Source of the DNA: Epiperipatus broadwayi
Lineage: Eukaryota; Onychophora; Udeonychophora; Euonychophora; Peripatidae
Assembly: GCA_028023455.1 (NCBI GenBank)
Contig: JAQFVV010012396.1
Coordinates: 7,542,085-7,606,084, forward strand
Length of the DNA stretch: 64,000 bases
Direction: 5' to 3'
The notes beneath the pieces are model-generated. The model worked only from the letters and a program-made list of their open reading frames with translations. It was not told the DNA's origin and did not search any database. This document shows, piece by piece, positions 21,046 to 38,453 of the stretch (its first letter is position 1; every line of letters starts with the position of its first letter). A program made the translations under genes and the position numbers.

Positions 21046-24000
21046 ATGCCCAGAGAAATCTGTTAGCCACTTTACCTTCCCTTTCGATTCCTCACCCTAA
21101 GTTTTTTCCATATTCTTCTCTATTCTGCTCCATTCCATTTCCACAATATAATCTTTGTCACCATGGCCTTTATATTTAAATCCCCTTTATCTTTTCCCAA
21201 ACTTAGCCTAAAAACCAATAATCCACTTTCTGTATAATCATTTGGTTTATATTTATTCTTTCACAACTTCATAATTTGTACCCTTTCTGCTTTCAGGCAT
21301 TTACATTCAATTAACAGATGCCTAATATTGTCTATGCACCTTACACAACTTGCAGACTAAATCACTCACATTTTTCCACTTATGTGTATATTCCTTTGTT
21401 GCTAAAGATCCTGTTTGAGCCTTAAACCATAAACTACTTTCTCTGCTATTATCATAAATTAACTCACATTTAATATTTATTTACTTCTATATATATTTAA
21501 ACTCTTTTTATTTTCTATACTAGTTCTCCATCTCTCCAACTTCCTATTCATTATTAATCATCTATTCTTCTATCCATTCCTTGCCACTATAACATTCAAC
21601 AATTCTCCTACTGCAATCATTCTACCTTTTGTATAAGTATACTGATATATATTCTTTATCCGAATCTTTTGCATATCATACTACCTTTCTCACCCATCTT
21701 TTTACCTGCCCTTTACTCACATCCCAATTAAACCCTATTTTAGCTTTTCTCTTATTATCCATAAATTGCAATCTACGGAACACTTTCATTTTGCTTTTTG
21801 CATTTCTCATATAAAAACTTGACCATCGCATTTCTCCTTGAATTGCCTCCTTTGCCATTCATATATCTGCATGTCTTACTACTTTTCTTTGTACTTTTTC
21901 CAAGTAATCTAACACCCTTTTACTAACATATAACACATCATCACCATATGTTAACCACTACTGCCATTCCCACACAATTCTAGCTTCATAACATTTATTA
22001 TATGAAAACACTGTTAATATCTTTATCAATTCTTTCTTTGCTTTGCTTCATTAGTCAGTTTTTTCTCTCATTCATTCAATAAATTTCTCTGATTACTTGA
22101 GACAATTCCAAAATAGTTATACCTATTCACCACACTTAACTTTATATCCCCCAATAAAAATTCTTAGTTTTCACTTCTGGCATAACTTTCATATTTTCCC
22201 TTCTTTCTTTGCACAAGAAGACCTCATTCACAAATAAAAGACCTGGTAATGTATATATTCCCTAGCCACCTATTAATAGTATCTCTATCTCCCTTCCTAA
22301 TCTTTCTATTGCTATTTCCATTTCTCTCAAATACAACAAAATAGGTGACATAGGGCATCTTTGCCTTAATCCCATTCCTATTTTAACTTTAACTGATTCT
22401 ATATTCCCTAATTGATATGTATAGTAATTATTTTCATAGAATCTCTTAATAATATTCACTAAATCTCCATCCATTCCTAAATTTACTAAAGTTATCTGTT
22501 CTATTTCTATTTATTCTATCATATACCTTCTCTACATCTATAAAAACCATATATAATTGTCTACCTGTATATCTACTCATATCTATAAGTTGTGTAGCTA
22601 CAAATAAATTATCTCCTATATGTCTATCTGACTGAAAATCTTGCATTTCTCCCATTATTATTTTCTTCCATCCATTTTGTGACTTTTTCAGCCACCATAT
22701 ATGTGAACACTTAATATAACACTGATGTTACCATTATTGTTCTATAATTGCTTAGTTTTCTATGATCATTACCCTTTTTTTTTACATAATAGCCTTGCTC
22801 TTGTCTTACTCCAACCATCCAGAAAATCTGTCTTCTGAGCAATCTTATTAAAATATGATAGTAGGTTTAATTTTGTTTTATATCCTAAATTCATTACTAT
22901 CTCTGCTGTCCATCCATCCAAACTTCTTGCCTTTCCACTTTTCAATTTCTTCCCTGCCTCATTCAGTTCATTTTCTGTAAACCTAATATTTCAATTACTA
23001 TAAGCTTTCATGTTTGTTATAACTCTGTCCTTCACATCTAACATCTATTTATTTAAGATTGTCTCAAATTCTTCTCTAGGGTTACACTCTTTTTCCTCAT
23101 CATCTAATAATAATATCCCCCCCCCCACTACATTTCTTCTTTAAATGTATTTCCAAATTTTTTTACTCCCATCTCTGCCACTTTTATTAATATCCTTCAA
23201 CAATTTACTTTTCAATTTCATTCTCTCTATATAATTATCTATTTTCGCCAACTTTTTTTAAAATGATTTTCCCATTTAACATTAACATCTTTTTCACTTT
23301 TTTGTTCTTTATAGCACACTTAAATTCTCTACATGCTTTCACTCTCTCTTTTACTAACTCTCACTTTCCTATTACTTTTATTCTTTTGAATATTCTTACC
23401 TAAAATCCTATTTGCCATTTTTTCAACTTCACCACATCAGTCATTATATTCAGCCCTAATCAACTCTTCCATGATTTTTTCAACTTTTAATTTATATTCT
23501 TCTAACTTATTCTTATCATTCATTCTCCATCCACATTTTTCACTATCTTTCTACTTTTATACTATTTTCCATCACATTACTAACCATTTCTATTATAAAA
23601 AAAATTATGATCATTATTACATACTCTTATCTTCATTATCAAGCACTTTAATTTACCGTAATTTATTCATTCCCTCTTTTTCTACTAATATATAATCTAT
23701 TGTATGAAATACATTATTTCTAGACCATATGTACTGTCCCTTATAAATATTTAACAAATTTCCAATGCTCAAATTTAATCTCTGACAAAAATTCTTCAAA
23801 AGCTGTCCATTCTTGTTATCTACATCATCAATTTTTTAAATAGTATTCTCTCCCTCTTTTCTTTGAAACTCTGTATCCTTAACTAAGCATTCATATATCC
23901 TACTGTTCCACTCCATTATAGCTTGACTATCTCCAGTAGCTACATATACTATAGCCACCATTCATTCTTGTCTTCCTAACCTTATCTCAAACCACAAATG

Positions 24001-24660
24001 TTCTTGACATTTAACAGTATTTAAATATTTTTTTGACATAATTCATATACCACCACCTCTTTTTTTCCTATTTATACTCTGCCATACTAAGTCTTCCAGT
24101 ATAGGTTCTTCTTCTCTTAAATGTGTTTTCACTACTACTAGTACCCCAAGCTTTTCATTTTTAACTGCTTTGTTTAATTCCAGCCATTTTTCTGCTCTCC
24201 TACCACCTTGCATATTCAAATATCCAATTTTAACAATTTCTTCTTTTCTAACTACTCTTTTATAAATTCTTTTGACTATTTCTTCTACATTACATTTATA
24301 AAAACTTGCTTATCATTAATTTTAAAAACCAATTCCCTCTCCACATCTATATTTATATCTAAATCAGCTACCCTTTGTTTATTTCTTACATCCCATCCCA
24401 TTCTTATTTTTCCTGATAACACTGCAATTTAAAATCCCACCCTCCTTTAAAAGTTTCTCAAACTATATTCTTTATAAATCAAACTTCCTAATACTTCACT
24501 TCCTTTGTTGTGCTAAGTGCAACCCATCTTTACATATAATTCCCTCTCACTAATAAAAAAATCCCATATTTACACAATTTTTTCAATCTCTCATTTATAG
24601 AACATGCCCTATCTAACATATACCTATTGTCAAATTTTGGTAACAATCCAACTAATTCTT
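21046..24660 (-). mobile_element. Nearly complete APE-type LINE relic (family B)
   Basis: Read on the minus strand. First a DGLHL segment (24507-24530) preceded by ERLKKLCKYG, resembling the end of an SGNH/GDSL esterase-like ORF1. Then an AP-type endonuclease: NMQGGRRAEKW (about 24205), VKTHLREEEP (about 24115), GGGI (about 24045), ATGDSQ (about 23940), GQYIWSRN (about 23725), IDYILVEKEG (about 23685). Then RT: SGKARSLDGWTAEIVMNLG (about 22920), FIDVEKVYDRINR (about 22520), RQRCPMSPILL (about 22355) and LPGLLFVNEVFL (about 22235). The last is the FADD box, eroded to FVNE. After this EAIQGEMRWSSFY (about 21820), and a C-terminal zinc-knuckle CxRCxxxIxHLLIEC near 21310-21360. Stops and frameshifts occur throughout. 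Order and content are those of a jockey-superfamily-type LINE; I cannot name the clade. Confidence 0.85.
22446..22655 (-). pseudogene. RT palm segment of LINE B
   Basis: Longest open piece with the first RT aspartate: DNLFVATQLID and then FIDVEKVYDRINR, matching the LINE pattern FIDxEKAYDRxxR. It overlaps by frame change with 22262-22474, which holds the next RT block (NNYYTYQLG, RQRCPMSPILL). Both are parts of one broken domain. Confidence 0.8.
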
Positions 24661-24676
24661 CTTTTCTTTAGTGTTA

Positions 24677-24902
24677 AACTCTCCATATAGGACTGCCATC
24701 AGGTGCAAGCTTTTGTAATCAATGGATGCAGAAAAGTTTGTGCTCTGAAATCCAAGGCTCATCATTGATGAAAGTCACAACCTAGAAAATAGTCTGGGGC
24801 TGCTGGATAGGTAGACCTGGATAAGGATTTTATGCACAAATTCTTTCTGCATCCATTGATTTCAAAGATTTGCACTTGGTGACACTACTGTATGGAGAGC
24901 TT
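24677..24902. mobile_element. Foldback/MITE-like element F1 with about 58-bp inverted ends
   Basis: AACTCTCCATATAG...AATGGATGCAGAAA (24677-24735) is an imperfect inverted copy of TTTCTGCATCCATTGAT...TATGGAGAGCTT (24844-24902). The centre holds TTGTGCATAAAATCC-type and GATGAAAGTCACAA-type segments shared, reverse-complemented, with copies at 38.5, 53.8 and 56.0 kb. No coding capacity. It resembles a non-autonomous terminal-inverted-repeat element. No target duplication was resolved. Confidence 0.7.
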
Positions 24903-25385
24903 GGTTTTTAAAAAAAATATATTCATTGTCACTTCCAATATTTTAACATTTTAGATCTTCGGGCAACTAACTAACAAGTAATTAGAATTAATTTTAAGCA
25001 GTTAGCCCTACTTTTACTTTAATAATTTGAAGTTTTAACTATAGCAACAACTAAGAATTCTCTTTTTGTTATAGGATTTTATGCATCCCTTTTTGCACAC
25101 CTCTTTTTTATAGAAGTTGTTTGATTACTAAAGTTCTTTCTGATGATTTTCTTTATTTTTTAAAAAATATATTAGGTTGTATTATTATTTAAGGTTAATA
25201 CAGAACATCTAGATTCTCAGCAGCATTTAATTCTTAAGAAAATTTGATCGCATGATTATAGTTGTTTGAATGACTTTTAGAAAGGATAAAATCTGTCATT
25301 TTATCATATTGATTAGTAAAGTCATTCAAGCCAATAATATTTAGTTTTTTTTATTCCTCAGTTATAACAAAAGCAGCAACTTGTG
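24903..25385. other. AT-rich intergenic sequence
   Basis: Nothing identified. Confidence 0.3.
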
Positions 25386-25455
25386 AAACCATGTTGCCTA
25401 TTAAGATACCAGGCTTTAGCCATGAGACTTAGGTTCAAATTCCATCATGAGATTT
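25386..25455 (+). repeat. tRNA-like SINE relic
   Basis: ATGTTGCCTATTAAGATACC (25391-25410) resembles a tRNA 5' half with an A box. AGGTTCAAATTCC (25431-25443) fits the B box. The remainder does not fold into a full tRNA. Confidence 0.45.
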
Positions 25456-29299
<3,844 letters not shown>

Positions 29300-29399
29300 C
29301 CTGACCAGCCGACAGTACTAGCATGGAAATCAAACCTGGATTTAAAGTCTTGAATATTGTATTTTAAGGTAATGCTCTAACCAACTGAGCCATCCTGCC
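29300..29399 (-). repeat. tRNA-like SINE relic with near-consensus promoter boxes
   Basis: On the minus strand GGCAGGATGGCTCAGTTGG begins at 29399 and contains TGGCTCAGTTGG, an exact polymerase III A box, followed by TTAGAGC. GGTTTGATTTCC (29324-29336) is a B box. The spacer is too long and A/T-rich for a working tRNA, and the acceptor ends do not pair well. Probably a SINE head or tRNA pseudogene. Confidence 0.6.
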
Positions 29400-32300
29400 A
29401 AATGCGTTAAATGAAGTTAATTTTTTCTGAAGACATTCAACACTTAATATTAGATGATGGAAATAATCCAATGTATGAATATATCTTATTATTTTAATGA
29501 AGGGATGAGTGAATGTGCATTAAATAAAATATAAATTTATGTGTCACTTCAATTTATTATTAATAACTACAATATTACTATTTTTAAATTTTTTATTAAT
29601 AATATAAACTTAATTTATATGATCATATGACACATATGAAAAAGCATCAGTGTTACATATATATGTCTGTATAGAAAAGTACTATACATTTGTAGTTTTA
29701 TAAACAAATATGTTTTCTATACTAATAAAAGTTTATCCAAAATACATGAGCTAGATGCATGATGTATAAATACATAAAAAGGCTTGGAATAAAATATAAC
29801 AGATATCATGGCTCCATTGTTTATATATATGTAATGATATGTATTATATCTGAAAGTAAGTTCAATAATCAAAGTAACACAATACTATGATGAAGCTGGT
29901 GATAATTTATATTAAATGTCAAGTCTAACATTTCTTATTTTGCTTGATTAATAAACATTGATGAAGTCTGGTGTAAAACCTTTATTGCATTGTGACCTTT
30001 AGTATGTATTAACATTTATAAAACAATCTAGCTTTGAGCATTATTAGTTTTATTATCTAAATAATATATAGTTTCAATGCAGTTTGAATGTTAAAATCGG
30101 CTGTTTGTTAGTCTACTTTCAAAAATATGTTATATTTACCTGTTTAATGAGGTTTATTTAAACCTTTTTGAATTATACATTTCACTCTCTTTCAGTTAAG
30201 TGTCAATTTTTATTAACATGTTATTCCATAGTTAAAGGTAGGTATTCAAACTTGCTTTAATAACAAACAGATTAAGATTCTTCGTATTGCTTTGGATTGC
30301 TTTTATGTCTTTATCTAATATATTTCTATTTAGATTTTACTTTGACTTTCATCTGTAAATAAAATGTAACTCACTATGCTACAGTATAGTATTTATGAAT
30401 TCTAACTTTTGCTTTGCGCGCACGCGCGCGCACACACACAGTTTTAAATTAAAGCAACAGTAAAAATAAGCAGCTTATACAGAAATATTTTGATTACTTA
30501 AATTATAATTATTATCAACTTAACTTAAGTGCATAAATTAAGTTTATAATAAAAGTACTGTAATTCTGCATAAGTTCTTATATAATTACTGTCTATTTTT
30601 ACTATTATTATAATTTATAAGTATTGCATATACTATATTTTTACTGTGTAATATTTTTCTTCTTTTCCTACTCGTCCTCCTTCTATTCTTTTTCTTTTTA
30701 TTATTATTATATTAATAATATATAAAATAACAATCAAAATAATATATGTATATTATAATTTAATATTTAATGGATGTTTCAGATGGAAATATTTAATATA
30801 TGAAGGTTTTTTTAATTATTTAATTAGAAAGCTTTTAACTTTGATTGACTGCTGTCATAATAAGAGCTTTCTAATAAATAATTTAAAAAAAAATCACATA
30901 TTAAATATATCTATATAAATGTGTGTGTATATGTTGCATGTATGTAAATGTATATGTTATGATAAAAGTTTTCACTGTTAAAGAAAGAATAAAAGGCAGG
31001 TTTAATAGATTTTCGGTAATTTTATGTAGGGGAAATTTCATAGCTTGTAAAATAAGATCGTCTATGCTTTAAAAAAAACACACATGCACACACACATACA
31101 CACCATGATCTTTTTCATTAATGCTATTTACATATATACAATTTTATTTTAATGCACAAATTATTTGAATTATACTTTGTATTAAGGCAATTGTTTTTAA
31201 TATTCATAATGTTCTGTACTTTTTTTACTTTCTGGAAACCAACTTTCGCTTCAGACTACTACAAGAAGTCTCTACTTAATTCTATAATTCTTCATAAATA
31301 AAGAGTTATTTATTTGTATCCCTTCTTGCCGTAATCCTATCCAGTCTTTTCTTTAGACATGCACCAGGATCTTTTATATATAAGTTGGAAGTATACTGCT
31401 ATGCCAGAAGCTAAGAGACCATGCATCATTTTTAAAACCTTAGAGTTTATTTAAAATTTGATCACTTATTCAGAAACATTTAAAAAATGCCTAAAAATAA
31501 AGCAATTGTAAAATCATTGACTATATATTTAGTATGTAAATGTATATGAGATTGTGCAATATCTGAGAACATTTACTATTTAGATTACTAACTACAATTT
31601 AAAATCATGTGACATTCTATCTGTTTTGTAAAAGTCATTATCCTAATCTGTCTGATTGATAACACATTACTAAGTTGTTTTACTCTATATTTTATTGTAA
31701 TTGTGCTGGACTAATTGATAATTTTGTTGTCATATTTGGTTTAAAGCCTAGAATTAAAGAAAAGGAAAACATGTATTTGAGCTACTTATTTCTTTCACTT
31801 TATAATTATTTTTTGTAATTGTCTATATGTACTTATAAAATTGTTTGCGTCTCCATTTCATAATTTTATTAATTTCTGTTATTTTTAATACACTTATAGA
31901 AATGAGATTCATTTCTGGTGCATGAATAGCTTAGTATTTAATTGTTAGATGAAAGAAACAAATATCTATTATTGTTTCAACTATAATCGTTAAATGTAAC
32001 AAATTGACTTTCAAAAACAATTTGGAATGGCTAATATCTTGTAAATCATAAGAATTAAAACAAAGCAGTCAATAAATATCTCAATGCAAAGAAAAAACCT
32101 CTCCAGTATCTCTATAATAAAACAGTGAATAAAACAGTACTCATCAGAATTGTCAACAGGCTTTGTGTCATTTCACTTTCTATCTAAAAAAAGTTAAGTA
32201 CTTGTACTCTGACCAATAATTAGTTAATTGGATTTGCTGTGTTGAGTTTTTAATCATTACAGCACATGATCCACATAAGCTTAAGCTAAAAGTAGTACTT

Positions 32301-33899
32301 TTGATTAATATGGCAACTGTCTTTAAAGATACTAAAAACTAATGGAAAAATAACATCTGTATTTGATCGAAGAACTACTATTTTTATTCAAAAATCACAC
32401 TCTCTGATAAAATGAAAATTACAGTATCAGATAAGATCACATTTATAATATTTTTGAAATCTTTCATACTATTATGCTAGAAATTTCTAGAGTTATGTCT
32501 ACAATCAATGTAAACTTTCATTCAAAAGAAGAAGCATAGTAACAATAAAAAGATTTTAAGAAATGTTATGGAGTCAGAATGCATTATCTTTCATACCAAA
32601 ACTGATTGCAATAATTCTAGACATAATAAAATCACTTCTCATAATGAAAATAAAATCGTTAATGTAATCATTTCAAAAATTCAAAATGATAAATCATTAA
32701 TTTTAACAATTATGGACATTAATATCACATTAATGAAATTCCCACAGAGAAATTTTATTAATAAATAACATAAACATTTGTGGGTATTGTTTTACAAAAT
32801 TTTGATGCACACTAGCAATCGTTATTTAGTTTTAAAATTTAACAATATCATACAAAAATAACCCTCCCCCCTGCAAATAACCATTTCTTAAATAACACAT
32901 TTATATGCTATATAATTATAAGCAAATAAATAAAACCAGGAGAGTAATTTAAAAACTGACACATGAATTGCACACATTATGATTTGCAAACTTTACCAAA
33001 TAACTATAGAAAAATTAATTTTAAATATCTTCTTGAAATAAATGCCACAGTTCTTGCCCTAACCATTATTATTATATTTGACATTATACTAAATAAAAGT
33101 ATTCAGACTTATGATATACTCACTCTACATTTTATGGACAGTTCACCTCTCATCACCACATCGAATTTGTATACAATGTGGTTTCAAAAATTTGCAAACC
33201 CACTCCAAGAATATAACATCACTCAATAAGAATTATAAATTACTTCAGATACAATATTAATTCCAGATAATCCACTGTTGGATAAGATTGACATGCAAAC
33301 AGATTGAAAATCATTTCATCACTTGTATTACTCAGAATAATATCTCCATCATTTAATTAAATATGGAATATATAACAGACAACTTGGATGAAGGAGATAC
33401 ATTTCTAAAAGTTGGAAAAAATAAAAGAGTAAAAGGAAAAAAAACATTGAAAATTTTTTTTTCTAACAAACCACAACTTAACCCAAAGGAAAATGTCTCA
33501 CATAACAACCAAAATTATTGCACATGATTAATAAAACTAAGATCATCCATTCAACAATAGAAAACTGTATATTTCCTAAAACAGAAACAGGAATTTCAAA
33601 AACAATTTTCCTCCATGTCAAAAATGGATATAAAAAAATATTAAGAAAGAAAAGAAAAGATCAAATATTACATTAGAATCCAGTATATCATATAAGGAAG
33701 TAAACTTCACTTCTTACCCCCAATTCCAATCATTCAAAACATTATAATGGCATCTCAAAATTATTGTCATAAATAGTCTTGAAGAAACAATCTGAACACT
33801 CAAATAGCTAAGAAAACGAACACATTTTATCCTATATTGTAGGTAAAAATAGTTAAGACACTGTGGTTTATTCTTGATGTCAGAATGATTAAATTAAAA
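29400..33899. other. AT-rich intergenic sequence
   Basis: No gene supported. Short repeats include a (GC/AC)n alternating tract at 30415-30440 and CA-rich runs near 31078-31104. ORFs at 32568-32768 and 32963-33229 are of low complexity and unrecognised; the latter may be eroded LINE sequence upstream of copy A2. Confidence 0.3.
30415..30440. repeat. Alternating purine-pyrimidine (CG/CA) tract
   Basis: TGCGCGCACGCGCGCGCACA... : 26 bases of strict alternation, rare in this AT-rich window. Confidence 0.8.
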
Positions 33900-35099
33900 A
33901 ATGGAAATACAATTATTGTTCCACTATTTAATCATAATATAAAATTTAAAAAAACACATAGATAGCATTTATGGTCTTACTCATACTACTTCTATATGAA
34001 ATTAAATATAACACTGATTAATGTAAGGACATTAACTTACCCCAATGCTTATTTATCCTCAACAATTGGCTTTAGCAGTTCAGCCCCAATATATCTATCT
34101 ATCATTAAAACAAAATACCACACTCAAAATTTAACCCATATAGATATCTTAATAAATTTAGATTCATCAAGCTATCACAGTCTGATAGAACTGCAGTTAG
34201 AGTAGAAATGATTATACCAATTGTCAATTTAAGTATTTTAAATGTTTATATCTTGACTTCAATATGAGCATAGTAATAATCTAACATCCTTCCATCACAA
34301 TAAATATATCACATTATACCTTTACAACAAAATGGAATTAATACTGAGTTTAATAAGATAGATAAATTGGATTCTTTCTTCTTACTCTATCCTATCATTT
34401 TCCAACATGTCATATTCAACTTTTGTCAAAAAGTACTTTATCAAATTATTACCAGACTCAAGAGTGCAGAAGGATTCTTTTTTAAAAATTTTTATTTTTT
34501 CTACCCACAAAAAAATATTCAGCTGACATCCATTTCATCACCCCCATCTTAATACCCATAAGCTTCTCAAAATACCTAGCACCAGTAATACAAATTGATT
34601 TAAATTTGTAAAACCAACTGATATTTAGATTTAACAACACTAGTAGATTACTTTTAAAATCCACTATACCTGAAGTAATCCTATCAGAAATTTACATATA
34701 GTTTTAAAAAATGAATATTATTGAATAAAAAAACTGTAGAATTATGGTTCACATTTATAAATATCATCAAATCTATCACAAATTTTAATACTAGGAAAAA
34801 CAAATCCATAACTAGATTGTTAAAATTAAACACACTACACTTTCAATTAAAAACATTCTCTCTACACCAACTTCTATTTACTGATCATAAATATATCAAT
34901 TAAAAATATATCAGGCAGATTACCACAACTGGTCAGAAGGATGTATACAATGGGTTTTTAGTTATAAACCAAAGTTAGTAACACTTCATTCACTTTAAAA
35001 GACTTGATAACTAGAGAAAACATACTGTCCTTCATATATATCAATGCAAATCTAAATTTCAAACTCATTCCTATCTTAAACTTACCATTTTTTTTGTTT
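33900..35099 (+). other. Possible eroded 5' part of LINE copy A2
   Basis: Open pieces such as LNITLINVRTLTYP (33999-34040) and IIPIVNLSILNVYIL (about 34210-34255) faintly resemble the opening and a middle strand of a LINE endonuclease. No catalytic set is readable, so this is a suggestion only. Confidence 0.25.
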
Positions 35100-37600
35100 T
35101 GACATTATAATGGATATTATGGAATTACTAAATCTGAAATTGTCTTCATGTTAAACAATATTCCTGATAATACAATCTAGGATCTCATGCAATATTCAAT
35201 CTACTTAATTATGTCAAATACTTCATAATCCCAGTAATTCACAAATTAAGTAATCATTTATTCAAACAAATCCATACCATTCCAGAAACTCTATCTTATT
35301 TTTTATGATTTCCTTCCTTGAAACAAATATTCTTCCTTCTCCCCTGGATAACATTAGGCCCATATGCATGACTCCATTTCTTATTAAAATAATGGAATCT
35401 TTTATTAATGATAAAATTCAACCATTCCTTTTACCTTCATCATCAAAATTTCAGTTGCAAAAGAAAGGTTCAACTACTTTATCAGCTATTATTCTGTTTA
35501 AAATAATAATAGTTGCTCTGGGGAGTTAACTGGCTGATGTCTTAGAGATTTCTCATCATCTCATGCTCTTGTAATATATAAAATTACTTACATTATTTCT
35601 ATTTTTATGATTATTAAACATTATTTTAATAATTAACTTTATATTTGTATTTATATTTTGAACTGAGGTTGATGATGATTTTGCCATCACCACAGATACA
35701 CTCCAGAATTAAATTTGAATAGAACATTGATTAATATTACTATGATTTGGTAGTGTTTCCAGAGATATTAATGTTTTGTTATTTTGAATTTTGGGGGGAT
35801 ATCTTTGTGCTGTGCAATATCTGTATGTGCAGGAAATGAAGGAAAACAGGGACAATTGCTGTGTAATTGAATATAAGAGCTACATTTGATTCAGTTCTTA
35901 TGTCTAATCTCCAATTACTTAACATACCAACATTGCTCATCTAAATACTAGAAAATCTATTTATAAACAGGAAAATGTGCATTATCTTGAGTGGAAAAAC
36001 ACTGCCTGGATTTCATCCACATAATTCTACTCCTCAAGGCTCTCTTCTTAGCTCTTTTTTTCTTTGTCACTTATGTTGACCCTCTATTTTTAGAAATATA
36101 AAGGGAAATTTCAGAAATACATATTCCAATAATCAAACAAACTATTAATCATATCTCCTATATATGTGACATAGTTATATTTCTTTCCTCACAAAAATTC
36201 CTTTTCTTACTTGATACTGTACTTGTTAACTATATTAATAAATTTTCATTTCCCTTTAACAAAATCAAATCCTTTATTTGTAATATTTTTAGAGGTAATA
36301 TTATTCCTTCCTTTTTTTCCTCTGCATCACATAAATTTGTAGGTTTGCCATGTGCATTTTTTCTTACAATTTGATAAGAATTGCTATTAAAAAATCAGCT
36401 TACTGCTTCAATAGAAAACACTGTCAACCTGGGTATTACTAGCCAACAGTTTATTTTTCTAAAATTAATTATTTTCACTCATCATTAAATTTACTTCTTC
36501 ATTAAAAAAAAATGTACTCCTTCATTACCAAACTAATCTGGAGCAAAAAGCCAGTAACACTTAATGTAAGAAATATGCAAAAACATATAAAACTACCTTT
36601 TATCTTCAGTGAACTATTAGTAAAATAACTAAACATTAGTTTCCTTTCCCCAAATGTTGATAGTCTAATTCCTGTTAATCCCACTCACACTCTGTCATCC
36701 ATTAACAATAATTTTATCAAAACCTTCCTTTAATATTTTATTGGTGTAATTATTCTCATAAGTAAACATAAAACTCTCTTGTATATTTATTTCTAAATAA
36801 AATTAGCTTTCGGAAAATATATGGAATAGAAAATAATGATAATATATCAAATAGTGTCTACTATTTTTTGTTATAATATAGACTTTCAACTTCCTTTCAG
36901 CTATTTATTTTATCTCATACAATCAATACACATGACCACACACATGTGAAAAATATAGATGATCCCCCTATGTTACATGTAGACTCCAGGTATGTAAAAT
37001 ATACTTGTATTTAAAATATTTCTTATTATGTAATAACAAATACATTTATAAAGAAGTTTAATTATTGGTGGTATCTAGAATCAAATATCTAGACTTCTTA
37101 ATTAAAATAAATGTCAAAGCTTTTCGTACTATTTTTTTCTCTCTTATAAATAACACTTATAAATATAAAATCATTATGTTCTCTCTGTCATAGAGATGAA
37201 GAAATCTTGAAATACTTTTTTCTGGATTGTTTCTCTCTTTTTCTTCACCACACTCTTATTACTAATGTAACTGGTTCAAATTCACAATCAACATACTCAT
37301 TAATAATATGCAGAGAAGTCTTTTTCCCATATTTCTTTTCATAACTTGATTAATAAAATGCTACATAAGCTTTAATCCCACATCTCACAAAACTAAAACA
37401 CTCTTTCTAAAAAATTAAATAATATTAAAAGGAGATGGCAGATTTATGCACCAGCTGCTATTTTTGCAGCAACTTGAACTCTGATCTCATTTGCAACAAC
37501 CCAATGATTTGCCTATTGTTCATATTTACACTATGTATATTGATTATTGTTCAAATATGATCAATATTATGGTATATAATACCATCTATTTGGCTATTTC
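35100..37600 (+). mobile_element. L1/Tx1-like LINE relic, copy A2
   Basis: RT motifs in order on the + strand: DNIRPICMTPFLIKIMES (35349-35402), FINDKIQPFLLPSSSKFQLQ, STPQGSLLSS (about 36030), and SYICDIVIFLSSQ (about 36160-36200) at the YADD position with its first Asp lost. At 37181-37233 CHRDEEILKYFFLDC is a C-terminal zinc-knuckle-like motif matching copies A1 and A3. Many stops and frameshifts. Same orientation as A1 and A3. Confidence 0.65.
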
Positions 37601-38453
37601 CTTACTCTAAATTTCTTTTTTTAACAATACATGTAAATAATGCTTTCATGAAGATTTGTCGTAATGTTATTTTAGTTGTATTTATATATTGGACTATTTC
37701 CATCATCTAATATTAAGTATTTAATGTCTTTAGAAAATATAAATACAACATGTAAATAATCTTTAATATCAATGTAATTTTATCATATATCTCATAGAAT
37801 TTAAATTATAAACCAAATAAAATTAATTTCAAATTACTCAAAGTAGTAAAGGTCACATAGAAGAAAATTTCTACTTAATATTTTTTACAACTAACATAAT
37901 TCAGAAATTTTTAAATCAAGATTTTAATTTGATTTTTTTAAAATGCTTTATTAACAAGTCAAGTTTATAAAAAATGTTAAATAATTAGTAATTTTACAGT
38001 TTTGTTACTTTCTCTCTTTTGTTTAAATTCTGAACTTCAACAACAATTTTGGATAATAACATTAGGCAATATATGCAAAGAAAAATCAAAGGTATAAAAT
38101 ACTTTAAATTATAAATTAAATTTGTCAACATAACAATACAAATATATCACTAATCATTACTTTAAAAATATAAAATTTAATATTGATTTTGTATTTTTTT
38201 TTACAAACATGATATCTTAACAAAAAATTATTTTATAAATATTGGCTTATTTTTCTGATAAAAAAGTTGCATAGACGATAAGTGTTCAACTGTTAATCTT
38301 ACTTTATATCAAATTGTTAACCTTAAAGAATAAAAATGTATATTAATAAGGAATGTGTTACTAAATATAGCTTTGCATATACTAAGTATTGCACTTAAAC
38401 AAAATGACATAGTATATAATAATACAAATTAGAATATTAAATTTCTAAACAAA
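37601..38453. other. AT-rich intergenic sequence
   Basis: Nothing supported. Confidence 0.3.

Noticed and set aside
24208-24432. 74-codon + strand ORF as a host gene
   Set aside because: It lies antisense to the LINE B endonuclease start and has no motif.
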